A model generated the notes under the pieces. The model saw only the letters and a program-made list of their open reading frames with translations. It did not search any database and was not told where the DNA came from. Below are positions 1-6,483 of a DNA stretch of 8,401 bases, in pieces (the stretch's first letter is position 1; every line of letters starts with the position of its first letter). The DNA comes from Prevotella sp. UBA3294. Lineage in GTDB: Bacteria > Bacteroidota > Bacteroidia > Bacteroidales > Bacteroidaceae. The position numbers and the translations under genes were made by a program. Location of the stretch: positions 6,789 to 15,189 of the forward strand of contig DETG01000122.1 in NCBI GenBank assembly GCA_002361535.1, in the 5' to 3' direction.

Positions 1-1520
1 TAGGTGGGGAATCCCCAGTTCTGTCCGTTGGCGGAGAAGTCATCGGGGGGTGCCCCTGCCTGTCCGTTCAGGTTGAAGTAACGGGACTCCTGCCAGGCAT
101 CGCATCCATAGCGGTTTACGCCGATGGGGATGTCGCCTTTCAGGATCACACCTTTCTTTCGGGCATAGTCGTGCACTTCGCTCATCTGGGTATTCAGGAT
201 ATACTGCACGAAATAGAAAAATGCCACTTCCTTGTATCTGGCAGTGCGCGGTGATGACAGTGCCTCGCGTTCCTGCTCATTCCACGTCTGATGGTCGGGC
301 CACTGTGTATAGTCGGCTGTACCGTTCTTGTCTCGTAGGAAACAGTATTGTGCGTAGGGCACAAGCCACTGCTTCGACTCTTCGAAGAATCGTTTGTACT
401 TGGCAGAGGCCATCATCTTCTTTCCTTCTTGAGCAAAGAGCAGACGCAGATAGTTGGTCTTGGCCTCGTTCACCCGTTCGTAGTCGATTTGTGGCAGGTC
501 GTTCAGCTCCTTGCGTAACGTCTCGAACTTGCGGCGGGTCTTTTCATCGCTCAGAGGTGGCAGGGCCTGCAGATGGGCGTACTGCGGATGGAGGGCGAAG
601 ATACTGATACAGGAATACGGGTAGCTATCGGTCCAGGTATGGGTAATGGTGGTGTCGTTGATCGGCAGGATCTGGAGCACGCGCTGTTTGGTGGCTGCTA
701 CCCAGTCGATCATTTTCTTCAGGTCACCGAAGTCGCCCACGCCAAAGCTTTCTCTGCTTCTGAGGGAGAACACGGGAACCAATGTTCCGGCGCATTTCAT
801 GTGATAGATGGGGAAGAAAGCCTGTGGCAACTCATACACCACGACATCGCCTTCGTTCAGCAGGGGCAGACAGATGCTGCGGTTACTCCCTTCCTCCCAA
901 ATTGGGGTCACATCATCCTCTTCATCGAGGATGACGAATTTGAACTCCATGACGGGACGTTCCAGCTGGGTGGCATCTATGTTCACCACCCACTCGTTAT
1001 AACTGTGTTCCGTCATGGGGAGTGCATTCTTGGCATTCCAATTCCCCAGTGCCGCAGTGTCACCCAGTAGTGCCAGACGCTCATTTTCACGCAGCTGAGG
1101 AGCCCGTACCTTGATGCGTACAGTGTAGGTGAAGGGGTTCTTCTGACTCTTCACTGGTGTGTGCTTGGCGATGCAGTCGGTGAAGGCGGAACTGTACAGG
1201 TAGGCATCATCAGGCATGTCGATCCAGTGGTCGTAAATCGTGTAGTGCGTCCCTTTCTCGCTCGACAGTTCCAGGCGGTGCTGACTAACCAGCCACTCAT
1301 GCCGTCTTTCCTTCCCATTACTTTCCACGCTGTAGTAATAGTCGATGGTATTTCCCACATGAAACTTGCCGTTCAGTTCATAACTCCAGTTTGTACCGTC
1401 GTGTGTACTCATACGGTAAGAGGACACAGCTGGTGCATCCTTCCCGTTGTTCATCGTTACATTCAGAATCAGTTCCTCTCCGAATACTGTCTGATACTCT
1501 ATGTTAAATAATAGTTTCAT
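1..1520 (-). CDS. malQ: 4-alpha-glucanotransferase with two CBM20 domains (5' part, cut by window edge)
   Basis: This is a cytoplasmic amylomaltase (GH77 family) that disproportionates maltooligosaccharides by moving 4-alpha-glucan segments, in maltodextrin and glycogen metabolism. I read the minus strand as open from the ATG at 1520 to the window edge, giving 506 residues with no stop. Residues 1 to about 110 and about 130-235 look like two CBM20 starch-binding modules; the second starts at FTYTVRI (130) and has the GDTAALGNW motif ending at W161. The GH77 barrel begins near residue 240 (SFGVGDFGDL). It includes GDIPIGVNRYG (from 462) and PPDDFSANGQNWGFPT (491-506), the substrate-binding loop region. 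The catalytic Asp/Glu/Asp residues expected further on lie outside the window, so activity cannot be judged. The CBM20-CBM20-GH77 layout is typical of Bacteroidota MalQ. The family call is very secure; a LacI-type operator 89 bp upstream suggests carbohydrate control. Confidence 0.95.
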   Translation of the reverse strand, partial: MKLLFNIEYQTVFGEELILNVTMNNGKDAPAVSSYRMSTHDGTNWSYELNGKFHVGNTIDYYYSVESNGKERRHEWLVSQHRLELSSEKGTHYTIYDHWIDMPDDAYLYSSAFTDCIAKHTPVKSQKNPFTYTVRIKVRAPQLRENERLALLGDTAALGNWNAKNALPMTEHSYNEWVVNIDATQLERPVMEFKFVILDEEDDVTPIWEEGSNRSICLPLLNEGDVVVYELPQAFFPIYHMKCAGTLVPVFSLRSRESFGVGDFGDLKKMIDWVAATKQRVLQILPINDTTITHTWTDSYPYSCISIFALHPQYAHLQALPPLSDEKTRRKFETLRKELNDLPQIDYERVNEAKTNYLRLLFAQEGKKMMASAKYKRFFEESKQWLVPYAQYCFLRDKNGTADYTQWPDHQTWNEQEREALSSPRTARYKEVAFFYFVQYILNTQMSEVHDYARKKGVILKGDIPIGVNRYGCDAWQESRYFNLNGQAGAPPDDFSANGQNWGFPT

Positions 1521-1545
1521 AGACCATTTAGTTAGTTTTATGTTG

Positions 1546-1573
1546 CGAAATTACGCATTTCTTCTCAGACAAG
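1546..1573 (-). promoter_or_regulatory. Possible malQ promoter (weak Bacteroidota type)
   Basis: On the minus strand, TAATTTCG (1553-1546) is one base from the TAnnTTTG -7 consensus. A CTTG (1573-1570) lies 16 bp upstream, which is shorter than the usual spacing of about 20 bp. Transcription would start near 1540, about 20 nt before the malQ ATG. The match is weak; malQ could instead be read through from mlaEF, since no convincing terminator lies between them. Confidence 0.3.
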
Positions 1574-1608
1574 AATTCATGGGGATGCGGTAAATGCCCG
1601 TTTTGATG

Positions 1609-1622
1609 TGCAAACGTTTGCA
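1609..1622. promoter_or_regulatory. LacI-family-type operator palindrome upstream of malQ
   Basis: TGCAAACGTTTGCA is a perfect 14-bp palindrome with a central CG. This is the form of operator bound by LacI-family regulators: its core CAAACGTTTG is also the core of the PurR box and of maltose-regulator sites in Firmicutes. It starts directly after the mlaF stop codon and ends 89 bp before the malQ start, in the only gap between the two genes. The target is inferred to be malQ, because sugar genes are the usual LacI-family targets. No regulator gene is visible in the window. Its distance from the weak promoter (centre about 75 bp upstream of the predicted start) would suit an activator or a distal site. 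Confidence 0.6.
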
Positions 1623-2390
1623 TCATCCGTGATGTGCCATCTCCTCTTCCTTCACCTTTTTAAAGAGGTCGGAGGCAAAGATAAAGTCGTTCAGCTTTTT
1701 GTTGGTAGAAGTCATAATCTGGTCTTTGTTCCCATTCCAGGCTGCTTCGCCCCGGTAGATGAAAATGATGTTCTCGCCGATGCCCATCACCGAGTTCATA
1801 TCGTGCGTATTGATGATAGTGGTGGTTTGGAAATCCTGGGTGATGCCGTGCAACAGCTCGTCAATCACAAGGGATGTCTTGGGATCCAGACCAGAGTTGG
1901 GCTCATCGCAGAAGAGATATTTCGGATTCAGCACGATGGCACGAGCGATGGCCACACGTTTCTGCATACCTCCAGAGAGCTCGCCCGGATATTTCTTCTC
2001 TGAACCAACGAGATTCACACGGTCCAAGCAGTTCATGGCCTGCTGAGTGCGTTCACGGAGGTTCATGTTTGAGAACATGTCGAGTGGGAACATCACATTC
2101 TCCAAAACGGTAAGGGAGTCGAAGAGGGCCGCACTTTGGAAGATCATACCCATCTCACGCCGCAGCAACACCTTTTCGCGTTTCGACATGGACACGAAGT
2201 CGCGCCCGTCATAGAGGATCTCACCTTTGGTGGGGTCGAGCAGACCTACGATGTTTTTCATCAGGACAGTTTTGCCAGAGCCTGACTGTCCAATAATGAG
2301 GTTCGTCTTACCGTTCTCGAACGTGGCGTTGATGTCGTGGAGGACTTCCTTGTCCTCGAACGATTTATAAAGATGTTTGATTTCGATCAT
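1623..2390 (-). CDS. mlaF: MlaF-type ABC transporter ATP-binding protein
   Basis: This is the ATPase subunit of an MCE-type ABC transporter that moves phospholipids between the inner and outer membranes and helps keep outer-membrane lipid asymmetry. It has 255 residues, a normal length, and all ABC motifs: Walker A GQSGSGKT (34-41), Q-loop Gln85, signature LSGGMQKR (138-145), Walker B YLFCDE (158-163) with catalytic Glu163, D-loop GLDP (167-170) and switch His196 in NTHD. The motif pattern and the pairing with a MlaE permease point to MlaF rather than to an amino-acid or lipoprotein exporter ATPase. Its ATG shares an ATGA with the mlaE stop codon, so the two are translationally coupled and transcribed together. 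No MCE (MlaD) gene follows, because the next gene is malQ. The family is certain; the exact lipid cargo and direction are inferred. Confidence 0.92.
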   Translation of the reverse strand: MIEIKHLYKSFEDKEVLHDINATFENGKTNLIIGQSGSGKTVLMKNIVGLLDPTKGEILYDGRDFVSMSKREKVLLRREMGMIFQSAALFDSLTVLENVMFPLDMFSNMNLRERTQQAMNCLDRVNLVGSEKKYPGELSGGMQKRVAIARAIVLNPKYLFCDEPNSGLDPKTSLVIDELLHGITQDFQTTTIINTHDMNSVMGIGENIIFIYRGEAAWNGNKDQIMTSTNKKLNDFIFASDLFKKVKEEEMAHHG

Positions 2391-3142
2391 GACAGCAGCT
2401 GGGTTAGGAAAACATCACTAAACAGAATAAGGACACTCGATGATACCACCGCGTCGGTAGATGCCTTACCTACCTCTACACTACCGCCTTCCACCGTATA
2501 TCCGCAATAGGATGACACACTGCTGATGATGAAGGCGAAAACCAGACTCTTGATGATACTCATCCAAAGGAACCAAGGCACGAAGTCGTGGGTCAGTCCG
2601 AGGGTGAGGTCGTCGGGCGGCAGTACATGACCGATGTATGCTGTGGCATAGGCTCCGACGATACCCATGGCTGAGGAGAAAATCACGAGGAATGGCATCA
2701 TCGTCAACATACCCATGATCTTCGGCAGAATCAGATATTCAGCGGAGTTTACACCCATGATCTCCAAAGCATCGATCTGTTGGGTTACCCGCATCGTTCC
2801 AAGCTCCGATGCAATGTTCGACCCTACCTTACCGGCGAGGATCAGACACATGATGCTACTGGAAAACTCCAACAGCATGATCTCACGGGTGGTGTATCCA
2901 CTCACCCAACGAGGCATCCACGGACTCTGGATGTTCAGCTTCATCTGAATGCAGATCACTGCTCCGATGAAGAAAGAAATGAGCAACACGATGCCAATGG
3001 AGTCAACGCCCAAGGACTGCATTTCAGCAACGTACTTCTTCCAAAACATACGGAACCGCTCCGGACGCGAAAAGGTTCTCCCCATCAGAATAAGGTATCT
3101 GCCAAAGGCATAAAGCCATTTATATAATAATGTACGTTTCAT
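2387..3142 (-). CDS. mlaE: MlaE-type ABC transporter permease
   Basis: This is the inner-membrane permease partner of MlaF, 251 residues from the ATG at 3142. The signature of the family is GKVGSNIASELGTM (104-117) followed by VTQQIDALEIMG (119-130), the region that couples to the ATPase. Hydrophobic segments are visible near residues 48-68, 88-105 and 140-165 and in the C-terminal third, fitting the five or so membrane spans of the family. An in-frame TTG at 3214 would add 24 charged residues, but it lies inside the predicted -7 promoter element, upstream of the likely transcription start. The ATG at 3142 is therefore preferred; the residues after it (MKRTLLYKW) fit the usual short amphipathic N-terminus. 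The start has no clear Shine-Dalgarno sequence, which is common in this phylum. It is the first gene of the mlaEF unit and divergent from lptB. Confidence 0.9.
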   Translation of the reverse strand: MKRTLLYKWLYAFGRYLILMGRTFSRPERFRMFWKKYVAEMQSLGVDSIGIVLLISFFIGAVICIQMKLNIQSPWMPRWVSGYTTREIMLLEFSSSIMCLILAGKVGSNIASELGTMRVTQQIDALEIMGVNSAEYLILPKIMGMLTMMPFLVIFSSAMGIVGAYATAYIGHVLPPDDLTLGLTHDFVPWFLWMSIIKSLVFAFIISSVSSYCGYTVEGGSVEVGKASTDAVVSSSVLILFSDVFLTQLLS

Positions 3143-3211
3143 CGCAATGTCTTGATCAACCCGTTGGAAACGACACTCTTTCTTCGTGTCATTCTTCCTG
3201 GGTTTCGAGCG

Positions 3212-3243
3212 CAAAGGTACGGAATAAAATAAAACCCACCAAA
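3212..3243 (-). promoter_or_regulatory. mlaEF promoter
   Basis: Minus-strand TACCTTTG (3219-3212) matches the Bacteroidota -7 consensus TAnnTTTG, and TTTG (3243-3240) is the -33 element, with 20 bp between them. Transcription would start near 3205, giving an mlaE leader of about 63 nt. This places the TTG at 3214 upstream of the mRNA and supports the ATG at 3142 as the start. Confidence 0.8.
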
Positions 3244-3245
3244 GA

Positions 3246-3277
3246 TTTGCAGGATTTTATTTTATTCCGTACCTTTG
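3246..3277 (+). promoter_or_regulatory. lptB promoter
   Basis: TTTG (3246-3249) and TACCTTTG (3270-3277) are separated by 20 bp and match the Bacteroidota -33 and -7 consensus. They are the mirror image of the mlaEF promoter. The start of transcription would be near 3284, leaving an lptB leader of only about 18 nt. Confidence 0.8.
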
Positions 3278-3290
3278 TCGGCTGAAAAGA

Positions 3291-3295
3291 AAGGA
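3291..3295 (+). promoter_or_regulatory. Ribosome binding site that decides the lptB start
   Basis: AAGGA lies 6 nt before the ATG at 3302. It favours that ATG over the in-frame TTG at 3275, which falls inside the -7 element, and over the later ATGs at 3323 and 3329. Confidence 0.6.
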
Positions 3296-3301
3296 ATCGA
3301 T

Positions 3302-4114
3302 ATGGAGCATGAAATCAATGAGATGGCGATGACAGGATCCGTCCTACGTGCCGAAGGACTGGTGAAGCGCTACGGGAAACGTACGGTGGTGAATGATGTG
3401 AACATCAATGTGCGCCAGGGGGAGATCGTTGGACTCCTCGGGCCTAACGGTGCTGGTAAAACCACCTCGTTCTATATGACTACGGGACTGATTGTGCCAA
3501 ACGCCGGACATATCTATATTGATGAACAGGAGATTACAGACTATCCTGTCTATCGCCGTGCACGTGCTGGTATCGGCTACCTGCCGCAGGAAGCCAGCGT
3601 GTTCCGCAAACTGAGCGTTGAGGATAATATCATGGCGGTGCTGGAGATGACGGGGAAGCCCCGTACCTATCAGGCGGAGAAACTGGAGGCACTCATCAAG
3701 GAGTTCCGCTTGGAGAAGGTGAGGAAGAATAAAGGTGACCAACTGTCAGGAGGCGAACGTCGCCGTACGGAGATCGCACGTTGTCTGGCCATTGAACCGA
3801 AATTCATCATGCTCGACGAACCTTTTGCGGGCGTCGATCCTATCGCCGTGGAAGATATCCAACATATTGTGTGGCAGTTGAAATACCGGAACATCGGTAT
3901 CTTGATCACCGACCACAATGTTCATGAGACACTGAATATCACCGACCGCGCCTACCTGCTCTTTGAAGGGCGCATCCTGTTCCAAGGCAAACCCGAGGAA
4001 CTGGCTGCCAATCGTATCGTGAAAGAAAAATACTTAGGTACAAATTTCGTGCTTCAGAAGAAAGACTTCCAGCTGCTTGATGAGGAGAAGAGAAGAAGAG
4101 AAGAGGAAAGCTGA
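3302..4114 (+). CDS. lptB: LPS export ABC transporter ATPase LptB
   Basis: LptB powers the LptB2FG complex that extracts lipopolysaccharide from the inner membrane and pushes it across the Lpt bridge to the outer membrane. From the ATG at 3302 it has 270 residues. Motifs are Walker A GPNGAGKT (47-54), Q-loop LPQEAS (94-99), signature LSGGERRR (148-155), Walker B FIMLDEP (168-174) with catalytic Glu173, D-loop GVDP (177-180) and switch His205 in [18 protein letters not shown] together with [11 protein letters not shown] is characteristic of LptB. The length exceeds the roughly 240 residues of the E. coli protein because of about 12 extra N-terminal residues and a charged C-terminal tail ([10 protein letters not shown]). 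It appears to be a single-gene unit, since the tig promoter follows. The LptF/G partners are not in the window. Confidence 0.94.
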   Translation: MEHEINEMAMTGSVLRAEGLVKRYGKRTVVNDVNINVRQGEIVGLLGPNGAGKTTSFYMTTGLIVPNAGHIYIDEQEITDYPVYRRARAGIGYLPQEASVFRKLSVEDNIMAVLEMTGKPRTYQAEKLEALIKEFRLEKVRKNKGDQLSGGERRRTEIARCLAIEPKFIMLDEPFAGVDPIAVEDIQHIVWQLKYRNIGILITDHNVHETLNITDRAYLLFEGRILFQGKPEELAANRIVKEKYLGTNFVLQKKDFQLLDEEKRRREEES

Positions 4115-4199
4115 CGGGATGGAGAGGTACAAAGGCATGCAGGACGTTAAAAAATCGTATTTTTCCACATTATATATAAGATATTCAGGAAATAATGCG

Positions 4200-4207
4200 T
4201 ACCTTTG
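4200..4207 (+). promoter_or_regulatory. tig promoter -7 element
   Basis: TACCTTTG is an exact match to TAnnTTTG and is identical to the -7 element of lptB and mlaE. No good TTTG is seen about 20 bp upstream, where the sequence is AT-rich (4170-4180). Transcription would start near 4214, giving a leader of about 100 nt. Confidence 0.65.
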
Positions 4208-4238
4208 CACCTCGATTTTCGAAAAAAACAGTAAGACC

Positions 4239-4278
4239 CAACTTCAGGGAATAGAAACGGTTCATTTCCAAGAAGTTG
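4239..4278 (+). promoter_or_regulatory. Structured hairpin in the tig 5' leader
   Basis: CAACTTC (4239-4245) pairs perfectly with GAAGTTG (4272-4278). Inside it GGAA pairs with TTCC and GAA with TTC around an ACGG loop, with symmetric 2x2 mismatches between the helices. The hairpin ends 37 nt before the tig ATG, inside the predicted leader, and no T-run follows, so it is not a terminator. A regulatory or mRNA-stabilising role is inferred only; it matches no leader family I recognise. Confidence 0.4.
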
Positions 4279-4315
4279 AGTGAATGTGAAACTTGAATAA
4301 ATAAACAATACACAG

Positions 4316-5674
4316 ATGAAAGTAACATTTGAGAATCCAGACAAAGTGAATGGATTGATGACGCTGACTGTAGAGGAGGCTGACTACCAGAAAGATGTAG
4401 AGAAGACACTGAAAGACTATCGCAAGAAGGCACAGGTGCCGGGCTTCCGTCCGGGTATGGTGCCGATGAGCATGATCAAACGACAGTATGGCACCGCTGT
4501 GAAAGTGGATGTCATCAACAAACTGCTGGGTGAAGAGATTTACAAGTATGTTAACGAAAACAAGATCCAGATGCTGGGTGAACCGCTGCCCAGCGACAAG
4601 CAGGTAGCTGTTGACGTAGAAGGCCCCGCCCCCTATACCTTTGTCTTTGACATTGCTGTGGCTCCTGAGTTCAAGGTGGCACTGACAGGTCGTGACAAGA
4701 TCGATTACTATCACATTATCGTGGATGACAAAATCATCGATCAGCAGGTGGATATGTATGCCTCACGCTCTGGACACTATGAGAAAGTGGAGGAGTATGC
4801 CGAGAACGATATGCTGAAGGGTGACCTGCGTGAGCTGGATGAGAATGGCAATACCAAGGAAGGTGGTATCACCGTGGCTGATGCCGTGATGCTGCCGTCA
4901 TATATCAAGGTTGAGGATCAGAAGAAACTGTTCAACGGTGCAAAGCCTGGTGACATCATCACCTTCAACCCGAAGAAAGCCTATCCCGAGAATACGGGTG
5001 AGATCAGCTCGTTGCTGAAAATCAAACGGGAGGAGGCTGAGAACCTGACAGCTGACTTTAGCTATCAGATTACCGAAATCTCACGTTATACCAAGGCAGA
5101 GGTGAACCAGGCCCTCTTCGACCAGGTGTTTGGCGAGGGTGCCGTGAAGGACGAGAAGGAGTTCCGTGAGAAGATTGCTGAGAGCCTGAAGGCTCAGTTC
5201 GCCACTGACAGCGACTTCAAGTTTATTCAGGATGTCCGTTCACACTGTGAGAAGAAGGTGGGCGACCTCATCTTCCCCGAGGCACTGCTCAAGCGTGTGA
5301 TGCTGAACAACAATAAGGATAAGGGCGAGGATTTCGTGAACAAGAACTTCGACCTGAGCATCAAGGAACTGAAATGGCACATGATCAAGGAACAGCTCGT
5401 CGAGGCTGAGGGCATTAAAATCGAAGATGCCGACGTGAAAGAAGCTGCCAAGGAAGCCGCACGTGCACAGTTCGCCCAATATGGCATGAACAACGTGCCT
5501 GATGAGTATTTGGAGAACTACGCTTCCGACATGCTGAAGAAGAAAGAATATGTGGATAATCTCGTTGACCGCAGTATTGACCGCAAACTCACCGCTGTAC
5601 TGAAGAACGTGGTGAAGCTGAACGAGAAAGAGATTTCCCTCGACGACTTCAACAAGCTTTTCGAGGCCAAATAA
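4316..5674 (+). CDS. tig: Trigger factor (ribosome-associated chaperone)
   Basis: Trigger factor binds the ribosome at the exit tunnel and shields nascent chains in the cytoplasm. The protein has 452 residues, close to the usual 430-450. The ribosome-docking signature is at residues 43-50 (GFRPGMVP); the E. coli loop is FRK, so Pro46 replaces the Lys here while Phe44 and Arg45 are kept. Residues 1 to about 145 form the ribosome-binding domain. About 150-245 occupy the place of the FKBP-like isomerase domain but are strongly diverged, so isomerase activity is doubtful. About 250-452 form the helical chaperone domain, rich in charged residues. The start follows an AT-rich stretch without a Shine-Dalgarno sequence. 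The gene has its own promoter and leader, and an inverted repeat with a T-run follows it. Location next to clpPX is a widely conserved arrangement. Confidence 0.95.
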   Translation: MKVTFENPDKVNGLMTLTVEEADYQKDVEKTLKDYRKKAQVPGFRPGMVPMSMIKRQYGTAVKVDVINKLLGEEIYKYVNENKIQMLGEPLPSDKQVAVDVEGPAPYTFVFDIAVAPEFKVALTGRDKIDYYHIIVDDKIIDQQVDMYASRSGHYEKVEEYAENDMLKGDLRELDENGNTKEGGITVADAVMLPSYIKVEDQKKLFNGAKPGDIITFNPKKAYPENTGEISSLLKIKREEAENLTADFSYQITEISRYTKAEVNQALFDQVFGEGAVKDEKEFREKIAESLKAQFATDSDFKFIQDVRSHCEKKVGDLIFPEALLKRVMLNNNKDKGEDFVNKNFDLSIKELKWHMIKEQLVEAEGIKIEDADVKEAAKEAARAQFAQYGMNNVPDEYLENYASDMLKKKEYVDNLVDRSIDRKLTAVLKNVVKLNEKEISLDDFNKLFEAK

Positions 5675-5680
5675 GAGCGT

Positions 5681-5705
5681 TAAAAAAAGTTTTTTTATAA
5701 AAAAA
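5681..5705. other. A/T-tract cluster between tig and clpP
   Basis: Three homopolymer tracts follow the tig stop: A7 (5682-5688), T7 (5690-5696) and A7 (5699-5705). The first two could pair as a short AT hairpin and help end tig transcription. The cluster lies 35-60 bp upstream of the clpP -7 element and could also bend the DNA or act as an AT-rich upstream element. Neither role is shown by the sequence alone. Confidence 0.3.
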
Positions 5706-5717
5706 CGGCATTAATAT

Positions 5718-5787
5718 AGAAGGTTATCGACTTTTTTTCGTATCTTTGTATCTCACAAAGACGGGAAAAGTCGATAACCTTCTTTTT
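5718..5787 (+). terminator. 18-bp inverted repeat with T-run: probable tig terminator
   Basis: AGAAGGTTATCGACTTTT (5718-5735) is perfectly complementary to 5766-5783, and a run of six T (5782-5787) ends it on the plus strand only. This fits an intrinsic terminator for transcripts coming from tig. The loop of 30 nt is unusually long, although CTTTG (5744-5748) and CAAAG (5756-5760) could close it further. The clpP -7 element lies in the loop. Transcripts starting there carry only the second arm and cannot form the hairpin. An operator for a dimeric regulator is the main alternative. Confidence 0.6.
5741..5748 (+). promoter_or_regulatory. clpP promoter -7 element
   Basis: TATCTTTG matches TAnnTTTG exactly. 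No TTTG is present at the -33 position, which falls in the first arm of the inverted repeat. The predicted start is near 5755, giving a leader of about 56 nt that begins before the second arm. Confidence 0.65.
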
Positions 5788-5810
5788 TCGTCCTAATAAC
5801 AAAAGAAAAT

Positions 5811-6479
5811 ATGAACGATTTTAGAAAATATGCTACCAAGCATTTAGGAATGAGCAGCATGACGCTCGATGACGTGATAAGTGCGCAAAACCAGTACTTG
5901 AACCCCTATATCCTCGAGGAACGACAGCTCAATGTCACACAGATGGACGTGTTCTCCAGACTGATGATGGACCGCATCATCTTCCTCGGTACTCAGATTG
6001 ATGACTATACAGCCAATACTTTACAGGCACAGTTGCTGTTCCTTGACTCCACAGACCCCGGGAAGGATATTTCCATCTATATCAACAGTCCTGGCGGCAG
6101 CGTAACGGCTGGCCTGGGCATCTACGACACCATGCAGTTTATCAGTTCTGACGTGAGTACGATATGTACGGGGATGGCCGCTTCGATGGCCGCAGTCCTC
6201 CTCGTGGCAGGAAAAGAGGGGAAGCGCTCGGCACTCACCCATAGCCGAGTGATGATCCACCAACCGTTAGGCGGTGTACAGGGTCAGGCTTCCGATATCG
6301 AAATCGAAGCCAGAGAGATTATGAAATTCAAGAAGGAACTCTATACCATCATCAGCGAACATTCACATACACCGTATGAAAAGGTGTGGGAAGACAGCGA
6401 CCGTAACTACTGGATGACAGCGGAAGAGGCAAAAGAGTACGGAATGATTGACCAAGTGTTGAAGCGGAAGAAGGAATGA
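5811..6479 (+). CDS. clpP: ATP-dependent Clp protease proteolytic subunit
   Basis: ClpP is the tetradecameric serine protease that degrades proteins unfolded by ClpX in the cytoplasm. The 222 residues include the nucleophile Ser125 in GMAASMAA (121-128), the triad His150 in MIHQPLGG, and the oxyanion/strand motif SPGGSV (93-98). About 30 residues precede the conserved core ([16 protein letters not shown], 45-60), longer than the E. coli propeptide; similar extensions are known in Bacteroidota. The third triad residue is odd: in [13 protein letters not shown], aligned without gaps to the B. subtilis DTDRDNFMTAEEA, Asn199 stands where the catalytic Asp is expected (codon AAC, 6405-6407). Listeria ClpP1 is known to carry such an Asn, so the enzyme may still be active. 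clpP has its own promoter, and clpX follows after 4 nt. No Shine-Dalgarno sequence is evident. Confidence 0.95.
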   Translation: MNDFRKYATKHLGMSSMTLDDVISAQNQYLNPYILEERQLNVTQMDVFSRLMMDRIIFLGTQIDDYTANTLQAQLLFLDSTDPGKDISIYINSPGGSVTAGLGIYDTMQFISSDVSTICTGMAASMAAVLLVAGKEGKRSALTHSRVMIHQPLGGVQGQASDIEIEAREIMKFKKELYTIISEHSHTPYEKVWEDSDRNYWMTAEEAKEYGMIDQVLKRKKE

Positions 6480-6483
6480 AACT

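Larger units (their letters stand above)
3212..3277. repeat. 66-bp near-perfect palindrome forming a mirrored divergent promoter
   Basis: Two perfect 23-bp inverted arms (3212-3234 and 3255-3277) flank a 20-bp spacer that is itself partly symmetric (CAAAGATTTG, 3240-3249). By my count 29 of the 33 base pairs about the axis at 3244.5 match. Each arm ends in a -7 element (TACCTTTG) facing outward, and the spacer holds the two -33 elements. Both predicted transcription starts lie outside the palindrome, so it acts as DNA and would not form an mRNA hairpin in either gene's own transcript. Confidence 0.9.

Noticed and set aside
573..1070. Open frame of 165 codons antisense to malQ
   Set aside because: It lies in the register opposite a clear CBM20/GH77 gene and has no recognisable family; it is a shadow. 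The same applies to the open stretch at 1161-1511.
3212..3277. Invertible (phase-variable) promoter flanked by inverted repeats
   Set aside because: The promoters are in the arms and are mirror images, so inversion of the 20-bp spacer would change almost nothing; the segment is also far shorter than known invertible promoters and no recombinase gene is near.
4149..4164. Short A/T hairpin after lptB as a terminator
   Set aside because: The stem is six A-T pairs around a 3-nt loop with no GC pair, too weak to call; lptB termination in 4115-4199 remains unresolved.
5718..5783. Invertible promoter segment upstream of clpP
   Set aside because: The 30-bp interval is too short for usual site-specific inversion, no recombinase is nearby, and the T-run on one side fits a terminator better.
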